This document shows, in pieces, positions 1 through 7,758 of a stretch of DNA of 35,424 nt (the first letter of the stretch is position 1; each line of letters begins with the position of its first letter). The translations under genes were made by a program, and so were the position numbers. The DNA comes from an uncultured Collinsella sp. (GTDB lineage Bacteria; Actinomycetota; Coriobacteriia; Coriobacteriales; Coriobacteriaceae): positions 1 through 35,424 of the forward strand of contig CALHDP010000108.1 in NCBI GenBank assembly GCA_938023085.1, read 5' to 3'. The notes beneath the pieces are model-generated. The model made no database searches. It was not told the DNA's origin and saw only the letters and a program-made list of their open reading frames with translations.

Positions 1-24
1 CGTGGGAGGCCAGGGCGCCGCTGA
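1..24 (+). CDS. possible 3' end of an upstream gene (partial)
   Basis: Frame 1 reads RGRPGRR and then a TGA stop at 22-24, shortly before a strong terminator at 61-90. That is the expected position for the end of a gene that starts outside the window. Seven residues are too few to name it. The actinobacterial order polA-rpsA-coaE would make rpsA a candidate, but that is inference only. Frame 3 is also open past this point, so the reading frame is not certain. Confidence 0.3.
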   Translation, partial: RGRPGRR

Positions 25-60
25 CCGGTGGACGGCACCGAGCCGTCATCGAACTGAGAA

Positions 61-90
61 GGGGGAGGCCACGCGGCCTCCCCCTTTTTT
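61..90 (+). terminator. Rho-independent terminator of the upstream gene
   Basis: A perfect 10-bp GC-rich stem (61-70 pairing with 75-84) with a four-base loop is followed at once by six T residues (85-90). This is a textbook intrinsic terminator. It separates whatever lies upstream from coaE. Confidence 0.9.
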
Positions 91-157
91 GCGTTGTATA
101 TACGTTGTACTTTGGGACCTAGCTCCCCCGTATGTGCTCTTACTGTTTGGCTGTATT

Positions 158-188
158 TTGAGTCCATCTAGTGAATTTGAGCGATAAT
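158..188 (+). promoter_or_regulatory. candidate sigma-70-type promoter for coaE
   Basis: TTGAGT (158-163) and GATAAT (183-188) resemble -35 and -10 boxes, but the spacing of 19 is long. They lie in the 126-base spacer between the upstream terminator and coaE, just before the Shine-Dalgarno sequence at 207-211. Nothing else in the spacer 91-216 stands out. Confidence 0.35.
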
Positions 189-216
189 TACTCGCATTGG
201 CGTTAGGGAGGGCTTG

Positions 217-858
217 ATGTTTACCGTATTTGTCTTGGGCAATATTGCTTCGGGTAAGTCAACTGCCTGCCGCTATTTCGAATCTCGTGGCGCTATGCTT
301 ATCGATCTGGATGAGCTTGCAAAATCGCTGTATGTGCCGGGCTCTGATATCGTCAATACACTCGCGGATGAATTCGGTTGGGACATTTTGGATGAGGAAG
401 GCGGCATTCGCCGCGGCATCCTCGCTTCTCGAGCTTTCGCTTCTCCTGATTCGGTCGCACGGCTCAATGACATCGTGCATCCCATTCTGATTGAACAGCT
501 TTCGCTTAGGATTCTCGATCCGGTTTGTTGTACGGTTTCATCTCCCCGTTATCCTTTTGCGGTGGTCGAGGTTTCTGCTCCGACTGGTTTTGAGGATGCA
601 TTTGGCTTGGCTGATGAAATTTTGGTCATCAGCGCCCCTTTGTCAGTTCGTCGCGAGCGCGCTATTCAACGTGGCATGGAGCCATCTGATTTTGATGCCC
701 GTTCTGCTTGCCAGCCCGAAGAGTCTGCGCTGTGCAATCTCGCTACAACTGTGATTGACAATGCGGCAGACGATAACTCGCTCTTTGAACAACTGGACGC
801 ATGGCTTTCGCGCCATGGGTTCGGGGATGTAGCGGATAAGGAGGAGGCCGATGCCTAA
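217..858 (+). CDS. coaE: dephospho-CoA kinase
   Basis: CoaE phosphorylates the ribose 3'-hydroxyl of dephospho-CoA using ATP, the last step of coenzyme A synthesis, in the cytoplasm. The 213-residue protein has the family length. It opens with a P-loop, GNIASGKST, followed by the typical D-x-DELA segment, the HP motif (HPILIEQ) that ends the substrate-binding region, and a late CNLATTVIDNAAD segment like the family's C-terminal VIDN motif. The P-loop has Ala where most members have Gly, and the usual DxPLLFE segment is replaced by VVEVSAPTGFE, so this is a divergent member. I start at ATG 217, five bases after GGAGG (207-211); TTG at 214 would be too close. Codon choice is looser and more AT-rich than in the glycolytic genes. 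Its end overlaps the next gene by 8 bases. Confidence 0.85.
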   Translation: MFTVFVLGNIASGKSTACRYFESRGAMLIDLDELAKSLYVPGSDIVNTLADEFGWDILDEEGGIRRGILASRAFASPDSVARLNDIVHPILIEQLSLRILDPVCCTVSSPRYPFAVVEVSAPTGFEDAFGLADEILVISAPLSVRRERAIQRGMEPSDFDARSACQPEESALCNLATTVIDNAADDNSLFEQLDAWLSRHGFGDVADKEEADA

Positions 859-1432
859 GACACGTTTCCTTACGTGGTATCGCCTTATACCGCTGGCTGC
901 CGTTTTTGCCTTCGGCCTTATCTCATTCGTTTACTCATATGCTCCTGCCGCTTTCTTTAAGCCGCTGTATCCGATTGACTACGAGGCGTATGTAAAGCAA
1001 TCCAGTATTTCGCATAATCTGGATCCGTATCTGGTGTGCGCTGTCATTAAGTCTGAATCGAATTGGGATCCCGAGGCCGAGTCGAATCAGGGTGCTCAGG
1101 GATTGATGCAGCTGATGCCCGAGACTGCCCAGGATATGATCGCCAAGGGCCTTGTCGACGGTGGCGAGTATTCGGCCGACAACCTTAACGATCCGGCTAC
1201 GAATATCGAGTTTGGCTGTGCGTATCTTTCGTATCTTCTAGCGTATTTTAACGGGTCGACTGACAGTGCCATTGCCGCCTATAACGCCGGCATGGGCAAT
1301 GTCGACGGATGGGCGCAGCAGAGTACGTCGCTTCATAATGCAATAACCTTTCCCGAGACGCAGGCGTATCTGATTCGTGTCAATAATGCCTGGGTTCGCT
1401 ACAAAACCCTCTATCCCGATCGGTTCGTATAG
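851..1432 (+). CDS. membrane-anchored lytic transglycosylase, SLT family
   Basis: This predicted peptidoglycan lytic transglycosylase would cleave the MurNAc-GlcNAc bond and form 1,6-anhydroMurNAc. The 193-residue protein has one N-terminal hydrophobic segment (about residues 10-34), suggesting a signal anchor with the enzyme outside the cell. The SLT fold follows: IKSESNWDP with the catalytic Glu at residue 69, then GAQGLMQLMPETA (81-93), and AAYNAGMGNV further on, all diagnostic of the Slt70-like domain (PF01464). The ATG at 851 lies inside the end of coaE (ATGCCTAA overlap), with AAGGAGGAG just before it, so the two genes are probably translationally coupled. The pairing with coaE does not suggest a shared pathway. 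Confidence 0.88.
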   Translation: MPKTRFLTWYRLIPLAAVFAFGLISFVYSYAPAAFFKPLYPIDYEAYVKQSSISHNLDPYLVCAVIKSESNWDPEAESNQGAQGLMQLMPETAQDMIAKGLVDGGEYSADNLNDPATNIEFGCAYLSYLLAYFNGSTDSAIAAYNAGMGNVDGWAQQSTSLHNAITFPETQAYLIRVNNAWVRYKTLYPDRFV

Positions 1433-1452
1433 GACTATGCCTGCCGCCTGCG

Positions 1453-1458
1453 TATACT
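1453..1458 (+). promoter_or_regulatory. candidate -10 element for uvrB
   Basis: TATACT lies in the 51-base spacer before uvrB and would give a leader of about 20 bases. No good -35 box is visible 17 bases upstream. The same hexamer occurs before the YbaK-type gene (13075) and before rapZ (28004). Confidence 0.3.
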
Positions 1459-1483
1459 GCAGATATATGAGTTAGGAGTATCC

Positions 1484-3724
1484 ATGGCGGAATTTGAAGT
1501 AGAACGCGTTGGTGGTGAACTTAAGCGCTTTGGCGTTGAAGGCTCTGACGTGCCGTTTAAGGTCGTGTCTCCCTATGACCCTGCAGGCTCTCAGCCTAAA
1601 GCCATTGAGTCGCTTGTGCAGGGTGTGAGGGACGGAGACCGCTATCAGGTTTTGCTGGGCGTGACTGGTTCGGGCAAGACCTTCACGATGGCAAAGACTA
1701 TTGAGGCCCTGGGAAAGCCGACGCTGGTCATGGCTCCGAATAAAACGCTCGCCGCTCAGCTTGCGAGCGAGCTCAAAGAGTTCTTTCCCAACAACGCTGT
1801 GGTCTACTTCGTCTCGTACTACGACTACTATCAGCCCGAGGCGTATGTGCCGCAAAGCGATACATATATCGAGAAAGACTCCTCGATTAACGAAGAGGTT
1901 GAGATGCTGCGACATCAGGCGACCGCATCGCTGCTCTCTCGACGCGATGTGATCGTTGTCGCATCGGTCTCGTGTATCTATGGCATTGGCTCTCCTGAGG
2001 ACTATGCAGGTCTGGCTCCAAACGTCGACAAGAAGGTGCCGCTCGAGCGCGATGACTTTATCCATGCACTTATCGACATTCAATATGATCGCAATGACTA
2101 TGACCTGGCACGCGGCACGTTCCGCGTGCGCGGCGATGTTGTCGACGTGTATCCGCCTTATGCCGAGCATCCGTTGCGGTTTGAGTTCTTTGGCGACGAG
2201 GTCGAGCTGATTGCCGAGATCGATGAGGTCACCGGTGAGATGCTTCGTGAGTACGAGGCCATCCCCGTATGGCCGGCATCGCACTACGTGACCGAGAAGC
2301 CGAAGGTCAAGGCGGCTCTGAAATCGATCAGCGAAGAGTGCGAGAAGCGCGTGGCGGAGCTCAAGGCGACCGACAAGTTGCTCGAGGCGCAGCGTCTGCA
2401 GCAGCGCACCGATTATGATCTTGAGATGCTCGAGACGATGGGCTTTTGCAACGGCATCGAGAACTACTCGCGTCATCTGGACGGTCGCAAGCCGGGTGAG
2501 CCGCCGTTTACCCTAATCGATTACTTTCCCAAGGATATGCTCTGCATCATCGATGAGAGCCATGTGACGGTGCCGCAGATTCGCGGCATGCACGAAGGTG
2601 ACCGCTCGCGTAAGGTGACGCTGGTGGAACACGGTTTTCGCCTGCCCTCGGCGCTCGATAACCGCCCGCTTCGTTTCGATGAGTTTGAGGCAAGGATACC
2701 CCAGTTTATCTATGTTTCGGCCACGCCGGGCGACTACGAGCTGCGGGTGAGCCAAAACGATGTGGAGCAGATTATTCGTCCGACTGGCCTGCTCGACCCC
2801 AAGATTGACGTGCGTCCAGTTCGCGGCCAGATTGACGATCTTGAGGACGAGATTCGCGAGCGCGTTGCCCGCAAGGAGCGCGTGCTGGTGACCACGTTGA
2901 CCAAGCGCATGGCCGAGGACCTGACCGACCATCTGCTCGACGCAGGCATTAAGGTCAATTACATGCACTCTGATACGGCGACAATGGACCGTGTCGAGAT
3001 CCTGCGAACGCTGCGCGAGGGCAAGATCGATGTTCTCGTTGGCATCAACCTGCTTCGCGAGGGCTTGGATCTCCCCGAGGTCTCACTGGTGGCAATTCTC
3101 GATGCCGATAAGGAAGGCTTTTTGCGCAACCGCCGTTCGCTGATTCAGACGATTGGCCGTGCGGCCCGTAACGCCGATGGTGAAGTCATCATGTATGCAG
3201 ACGTTGTGACCGATTCGATGAAAGAGGCCATCGAGGAGACGCAGCGCCGTCGCGAGATTCAGATGGCATATAACGAAGAACATGGCGTTGTGCCCAAGAC
3301 GGTGCGCAAGGCCATCAACGACATCTCAAGTTTTATTGCCGAGGCCGAAAAAACTGTGGGCTCCAAGGGACGCTCGAAGGGCGACTCTCTTGGCCATGGC
3401 GCATTCTATACGCCCGATGAGTCGGGCGAGGGCGGTGTGCCGGAAACGGTGGCGCCCGAGCAGACACTTGCGGAGCAGTTGGAAGAACTGCCGCATGACG
3501 AGCTTGTGCGGATCGTCGAAACCATGGAAGAGGATATGCGTAACGCTTCTGCCGCTATGGACTTTGAGGAGGCGGCGCGCCTGCGCGATGCCGTCGTTCA
3601 GATTCGGGCGATGCTCGAGGGTGCGTCTGAGGACGAGACGATCGAGCGCTTACGCTCGCAGGCCCGCAAGGGTTCCACGTTCGCATCGGGCAGAAAACGC
3701 CAGGGTGCACGGTTTAAGAAATAG
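1484..3724 (+). CDS. uvrB: UvrABC excinuclease subunit B
   Basis: UvrB is the damage-verifying helicase-like subunit of nucleotide excision repair; it is loaded by UvrA and recruits UvrC. The 746-residue protein shows the P-loop GVTGSGKT (59-66), the beta-hairpin segment YYDYYQPEAYVP that clamps DNA, helicase motifs including IDESH and QTIGRAARN, and a C-terminal UVR coiled-coil motif (MDFEEAARLRDAVVQIRAML) that binds UvrC. It is longer than E. coli UvrB: about 20 extra residues precede the helicase domain, and a low-complexity linker precedes the UVR motif. A basic tail closes the protein. The start is ATG 1484 with TAGGAG at 1473-1478. It is followed by its own terminator. Confidence 0.97.
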   Translation: MAEFEVERVGGELKRFGVEGSDVPFKVVSPYDPAGSQPKAIESLVQGVRDGDRYQVLLGVTGSGKTFTMAKTIEALGKPTLVMAPNKTLAAQLASELKEFFPNNAVVYFVSYYDYYQPEAYVPQSDTYIEKDSSINEEVEMLRHQATASLLSRRDVIVVASVSCIYGIGSPEDYAGLAPNVDKKVPLERDDFIHALIDIQYDRNDYDLARGTFRVRGDVVDVYPPYAEHPLRFEFFGDEVELIAEIDEVTGEMLREYEAIPVWPASHYVTEKPKVKAALKSISEECEKRVAELKATDKLLEAQRLQQRTDYDLEMLETMGFCNGIENYSRHLDGRKPGEPPFTLIDYFPKDMLCIIDESHVTVPQIRGMHEGDRSRKVTLVEHGFRLPSALDNRPLRFDEFEARIPQFIYVSATPGDYELRVSQNDVEQIIRPTGLLDPKIDVRPVRGQIDDLEDEIRERVARKERVLVTTLTKRMAEDLTDHLLDAGIKVNYMHSDTATMDRVEILRTLREGKIDVLVGINLLREGLDLPEVSLVAILDADKEGFLRNRRSLIQTIGRAARNADGEVIMYADVVTDSMKEAIEETQRRREIQMAYNEEHGVVPKTVRKAINDISSFIAEAEKTVGSKGRSKGDSLGHGAFYTPDESGEGGVPETVAPEQTLAEQLEELPHDELVRIVETMEEDMRNASAAMDFEEAARLRDAVVQIRAMLEGASEDETIERLRSQARKGSTFASGRKRQGARFKK

Positions 3725-3727
3725 CGA

Positions 3728-3770
3728 ACAGGCCCCGAGTTCCCTGTGGAGCTCGGGGCCTGTGTCTTTT
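3728..3770 (+). terminator. terminator after uvrB
   Basis: A 12-bp stem (3728-3739 with 3752-3763) is followed by a T-rich stretch ending in TTTT at 3767-3770. It lies between two convergent genes. On the - strand the hairpin is not followed by a clear T-tract, so it mainly serves uvrB. Confidence 0.85.
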
Positions 3771-3789
3771 GCGCACTGGAATTCGTGCG

Positions 3790-5430
3790 TTAGAGGTCCG
3801 CGATCAGGGCTTCGGCACAACGGATGCCGTCGGTGGCCGCGCTCATGATGCCGCCGGCATATCCAGCTCCCTCACCACAAGGGTAGAGGCCCGGGGTCGA
3901 CACGGCATGGCACGTTCGGTCTCGGGTGACAGTGACCGGTGAGCTCGAACGAGTCTCCACGCCGGTAAGAACGGCATCGGGACGGTCGTAGCCTCGTAGC
4001 TTTTTTCCGAGTAGGGGAAGTCCCAGGCGGAGCGACTCGACGATATGCTGCGGCAGGGCTTCGTCAATTGTCGTCCAGGTCACACCGAGCGGATAGGTGG
4101 GCTTTACCTTTCCGGGCGCCTTGCTGGCGCGTCCTGCGAGGAAATCTCCGACGAGTTGTGCCGGTGCGTTCCAGTTGGAACCGCCCAGGCGATAGGCGGC
4201 CGCCTCGCAGGCGCGCTGGAGCTCGATGCCGGCGAGCGGGTCATCGTTGGGAAGGTCCTCAGGCGTGACGTTAACGAGCAGGGCGGCGTTTGCGTTGCGT
4301 CCGTCGCGGGCATTGAGGCTGGCGCCGTTGACGCACAGGTGGCCCTGCTCGGAAGAGGCGGCGACAACCTGCCCGCCGGGGCACATGCAAAACGAGAACA
4401 CGCTGCGGCCGTTGGGAAGATGGGCGACGAGCTTGTAGGGGGCTGCTCCGAGGGCAGGATGTCCCGCCAAGGCTCCATATTGGGCTCGGTCGATGTCGCG
4501 CTGCGGATGCTCGATGCGAACGCCCATGGCAAAGGTCTTTTGTGCGAGGGCCACGTTGTGGTCCTTAAGGAGCTCAAAAATATCGCGAGCAGAATGCCCA
4601 CAGGCGAGGATGAGGTGCTTTGTTTCGATTGGCTCGTAAGCGGCGTCTTGGGACGATTGGACATCGATACCGGTGATGGCGCCAGACGCGTCGGTGCGAA
4701 TGTCGACGAGCTTCGTTCGATAACGGACGACACCTCCGAGCTGCTCGGTGCGCTGGGATATAGCGGTGACAACCTTGGGAAGGATGTCGGAGCCAATGTG
4801 CGGCTTGGCATCCCACAGAATATCGCGGGGCGCGCCCGCCTCGACGAAGGTTTCGAGGATAAGGCGATGGGCGGGATTTTTGGTTCCCGTATTGAGCTTG
4901 CCGTCCGAGAAGGTCCCCGCGCCGCCCAGGCCAAACTGGATATTGCTCTCGGGGTCGAGAATGCGCTCCTTTAGAAAGAGATCGATCGCATGCGAGCGGC
5001 GAAATGCTGGGTCGCCGCGCTCGATGAGCAAGGGCTTAAGACCCGCTTCGGCAAGGGTGAGTGCAGCGAAAAGGCCAGCGCATCCGGCGCCGACAACGAC
5101 AGGGCATTCTTGAGGTGCGTCGGAGACGGGGGAGGGGAATGAGGGCCCATCGTCCTCTATCGCGCGTACGCGCGAGCGGTCACGCTCGGCGACGCTGTCG
5201 ACCGCTTCTCGCTCGAGGTGGGGACTAGTCAGCTCAACACGAAAGCTCAGGATAAAATGGACGTCTCGTTTTTTGCGAGCGTCGATTGACTTGCGGTGGA
5301 GCTCGATGGACTTGATCTCGGAGTCCTTGCAACGTAGGACGCGCTTGGCGACTCGCTTGCCAACAATGAGGCAGGCATTTTCATCGCCGGCTTCATCGAG
5401 CGACGCGTTGACTTGGGTGATTTCGATCAT
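3790..5430 (-). CDS. FAD-dependent dehydrogenase, COG2509 type
   Basis: This predicted flavoprotein oxidoreductase has an unknown substrate. It has 546 residues. An N-terminal region of about 100 residues precedes a Rossmann FAD-binding motif (GAGCAGLFAA near 114-123, then a Glu in LLIERG). The segment FGLGGAGTFSDGKLNTG follows, characteristic of the COG2509 family of uncharacterised FAD-dependent dehydrogenases. The C-terminal GEGAGYAGGIMSAATDG segment is the second FAD contact found in this superfamily. I start at the ATG whose first base is 5430, with AAGGAG seven bases upstream on the - strand; the longer reading frame upstream runs through a hairpin and lacks such a site. It is the last of three - strand genes after mrp and another flavoprotein. 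Confidence 0.85.
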   Translation of the reverse strand: MIEITQVNASLDEAGDENACLIVGKRVAKRVLRCKDSEIKSIELHRKSIDARKKRDVHFILSFRVELTSPHLEREAVDSVAERDRSRVRAIEDDGPSFPSPVSDAPQECPVVVGAGCAGLFAALTLAEAGLKPLLIERGDPAFRRSHAIDLFLKERILDPESNIQFGLGGAGTFSDGKLNTGTKNPAHRLILETFVEAGAPRDILWDAKPHIGSDILPKVVTAISQRTEQLGGVVRYRTKLVDIRTDASGAITGIDVQSSQDAAYEPIETKHLILACGHSARDIFELLKDHNVALAQKTFAMGVRIEHPQRDIDRAQYGALAGHPALGAAPYKLVAHLPNGRSVFSFCMCPGGQVVAASSEQGHLCVNGASLNARDGRNANAALLVNVTPEDLPNDDPLAGIELQRACEAAAYRLGGSNWNAPAQLVGDFLAGRASKAPGKVKPTYPLGVTWTTIDEALPQHIVESLRLGLPLLGKKLRGYDRPDAVLTGVETRSSSPVTVTRDRTCHAVSTPGLYPCGEGAGYAGGIMSAATDGIRCAEALIADL

Positions 5431-5456
5431 CGAGGTCTCCTTAGAGGCAAGAAAGA

Positions 5457-5480
5457 GGCCGTCCGGTATCCCAGACGGCC
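5457..5480 (-). terminator. stem-loop between the two flavoprotein genes
   Basis: A 10-position stem with one mismatch (5457-5466 with 5471-5480) lies 31 bases beyond the end of the BaiN-like gene. On the - strand it is followed by CTCTTTCTTG, a weak T-rich tail, and then the ribosome site of the next gene. A perfect TATAAT sits on the - strand at 5495-5500, so the last gene could have its own promoter, though no -35 box is evident. Partial terminator or attenuator is the likely role. Confidence 0.5.
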
Positions 5481-5510
5481 CGAATGCGTTTTTGATTATA
5501 GACTGCGCGG

Positions 5511-6782
5511 CTACAGGCTGCTTGCGGCGCGAATGCCCGAGAGCCAGGCCCACGCAAGGTTAAAGCCTCCGCAATCGGCGTCGATGTCGAGCGCTTCGCC
5601 GCAGATGTAAAGCGGGGCGTCGACAGCGCTGCGCGCGCGTAGACTGGGTATTGAGATGCTCTCGACAGATACGCCACCACGCGTGACCTGCGCCGAGCGC
5701 TCCTCGGCTGTTCCCTCGACGAGCAGCTTAAAGTGTTTGAGGATTGAGACCAGATGGATGACATCGTTGGAGCCTGGATGGCACTGCTCGAACGTCGTGC
5801 AGACGACGCGGGAGAGTTGCGGGGCGAGCATGCCGTCGAGCCAACGGGGATCGCGGGGCGAAAAGCCGCCGAGCAGCTCAACGCGCCGGTTGAGCATATC
5901 GAGCAGCTCGTCTTTGGAGAGGTCGGGGAAAACGTCGAGCAGGATCGTATCGCCGCGCTGGATACGACGGGAGAGGTTGAAGACAGCGACGCCCGAGATG
6001 CCGAAGGCTCGAAACAGTACTTCACCGTCTTCGTGCCAGAGCTCACTATGGTTACGGGTGAGCGTCAAGCGGGCGCGGACGCGCAGACCATCCAACGTCT
6101 TGAGTGCCGCCCGATCGCCAACGACCGTTGCCGATACGGGGCAGAGGATGGGGCGCAGCGAGGTGAGGGGGAGGCCAAACGTATCGGCGATACCGGTGGG
6201 GTTGCCGCCCGTGGCGATAATTACGGCATGTGCCTGCAGGGCTTCGTTCTTGCGAGGGACATCGGCGAGTGCCTTCCGAAGCGAGCGGAGCTCCGATTTT
6301 CGGTCGTCGTGCTTTTTTGCCTTTAGCGCCCGCGCTGGACGGTTTATTTGGAGTGCCCAGCCTTCGGGATCTTTGCGCGCCGTGGCAATATTGGCTCCGC
6401 AGATTAAGGTGATACCTAGGCGGTCGCAAACGTTGAGAAGCGCGTCGCGCACCGATTCGGCGCGAAGGGAGCGCGGGTACAGCCGGCCTTCCTCGGAGGT
6501 TGTCATGATGCCCAGCGAGGAGAAGAAACCCATAAGCTCTTGTTCGGGCTGGGTCCTCATGACAGATTCGACGAATGCGGGGTGGTTATACCGCTGAGGA
6601 TCAATCGATTCGTTGGAGAGGTTGCAACGGCCGTTACCGGTCGCAAGGAGCTTAAGGCCGCAGGCGACATCGCACTCAACGATGCAGACGCTTTTGCCAG
6701 CACGTGCGGCCGTAATGGCGGCGGCGAGGCCTGAAGCCCCGCCGCCGATTACCAGGACGTCATAGAAGGCGCTCGTGTTCAC
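5511..6782 (-). CDS. HI0933/YhiN-family flavoprotein (BaiN-like)
   Basis: This 423-residue predicted FAD-dependent oxidoreductase starts with a dinucleotide-binding GGGASG motif (13-18). It carries the HI0933-family signature TGNGRCNLSN (48-57), and ends with YICGEALDIDADCGGFNLAWAWLSG, the C-terminal FAD-contact motif of this family. The family includes BaiN of Clostridium scindens, reported to reduce bile-acid intermediates, and many members of unknown function, so the bile-acid role is only a possibility. The start is GTG at 6782, directly after the TAA of mrp, with a weak GAGG site inside mrp; this implies coupled translation. Confidence 0.85.
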   Translation of the reverse strand: MNTSAFYDVLVIGGGASGLAAAITAARAGKSVCIVECDVACGLKLLATGNGRCNLSNESIDPQRYNHPAFVESVMRTQPEQELMGFFSSLGIMTTSEEGRLYPRSLRAESVRDALLNVCDRLGITLICGANIATARKDPEGWALQINRPARALKAKKHDDRKSELRSLRKALADVPRKNEALQAHAVIIATGGNPTGIADTFGLPLTSLRPILCPVSATVVGDRAALKTLDGLRVRARLTLTRNHSELWHEDGEVLFRAFGISGVAVFNLSRRIQRGDTILLDVFPDLSKDELLDMLNRRVELLGGFSPRDPRWLDGMLAPQLSRVVCTTFEQCHPGSNDVIHLVSILKHFKLLVEGTAEERSAQVTRGGVSVESISIPSLRARSAVDAPLYICGEALDIDADCGGFNLAWAWLSGIRAASSL

Positions 6783-7613
6783 TTAGGCCTCGTCGGTCTC
6801 GTGCGGGGTAATGGCCTCGACGGCAGAGACTGCCTTGGGCAACATGCCATCGGGCAGCGCGGTCTCGACCTCGCCCTTATCGCAGGCCTCGGCGAGTGAC
6901 GGATTGATGGGAAGCGTGCCCAAGATGTCGAGGTTATAGCGTTCTGCGACCTCGGGGAGCTTGCTCTTGCCAAAGACCTCGATCTTCTTGCCGCAGTCGG
7001 GGCACTCAATATAGCTCATGTTTTCGACGATGCCCAGAATGGGGACGTTCATCTTCTCGGCCATGTTGACCGCCTTGGCGACGATCATCGAGACCAGATC
7101 CTGCGGGCTCGTGACGATGACGATGCCGTCGACGGGCAGTGACTGGAAGACGGTGAGAGCGACGTCGCCTGTTCCCGGAGGCATGTCGACCAGCAGGTAG
7201 TCGATGGGGCCCCATGAGGTCTCGCTCCAGAACTGCCTAATGGCGCCTGCGATGACCGGACCGCGCCAAAGGACGGGGTCGGTCTCGTTTTGGAGCAGAA
7301 GGTTGGAGCTCATGACCTTGACGCCGTGCTCGGAGATTTCAGGCAGCATGAGGTTGCCAAGGGCATGGACGTGGCGTCCGCTCATACCGAACATCTTGGG
7401 GATAGAGGGACCGGTGATGTCGGCATCGAGGACGCCGACCTTGTGGCCGTGACGGGCAAGCTCGGTGGCGATGGCACCGGTGACAAACGACTTGCCGACA
7501 CCGCCCTTGCCGGAAAGCACGGCGATGACGCGTTTGACCTCGGACAGCGTATTCTCCTCAAATTGCGACGGCGACGTTTGTCCGCCGGCGGCCTGTGCGT
7601 GCTCGCAACCCAT
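6783..7613 (-). CDS. mrp: Mrp/NBP35-type iron-sulfur carrier P-loop ATPase
   Basis: Mrp (ApbC) proteins are dimeric ATPases that carry and deliver [4Fe-4S] clusters. The 276-residue protein has the deviant Walker A SGKGGVGKS (34-42), DADITGPSIPKMFG, the DMPPGTGD Walker B region, and a CPDC pair (Cys204, Cys207) that binds the bridging cluster. The N-terminus MGCEH supplies another Cys. I start at the ATG with first base 7613, where AAGGAG lies six bases upstream on the - strand; the longer frame has no such site. It leads an apparent three-gene - strand operon with two flavoproteins. A promoter candidate lies just upstream. Confidence 0.92.
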   Translation of the reverse strand: MGCEHAQAAGGQTSPSQFEENTLSEVKRVIAVLSGKGGVGKSFVTGAIATELARHGHKVGVLDADITGPSIPKMFGMSGRHVHALGNLMLPEISEHGVKVMSSNLLLQNETDPVLWRGPVIAGAIRQFWSETSWGPIDYLLVDMPPGTGDVALTVFQSLPVDGIVIVTSPQDLVSMIVAKAVNMAEKMNVPILGIVENMSYIECPDCGKKIEVFGKSKLPEVAERYNLDILGTLPINPSLAEACDKGEVETALPDGMLPKAVSAVEAITPHETDEA

Positions 7614-7668
7614 GTATGACTCCTTTGTATATGTTGGGGCCGGGGCCCCGTGATGTGACACGAGCGTC

Positions 7669-7698
7669 ATTGTACCCTCGTTTGCGAGCGGGAGTCAT
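7669..7698 (-). promoter_or_regulatory. candidate promoter of the mrp operon
   Basis: On the - strand, ATGACT (7693-7698) and TACAAT (7669-7674) are spaced by 18 bases and would give a leader of about 50 bases before the mrp start at 7613. The -10 box matches the consensus at five of six positions, the -35 at four of six. The spacer 7614-7758 otherwise holds a GC-rich palindrome near 7636-7650. Confidence 0.45.
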
Positions 7699-7758
7699 TT
7701 ACGATGCATTTGGGCCGAGCGTGCTTGCAATACGATGGGTCCAAGCGAATGGGCGGGC

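Noticed and set aside
2..187. A 61-codon frame at the window start
   Set aside because: It runs through the strong terminator at 61-90 and shows no domain or ribosome site.
4045..4974. A 309-codon + strand frame opposite the COG2509 gene
   Set aside because: It is a shadow of the - strand flavoprotein, whose FAD motifs and ribosome site are clear.
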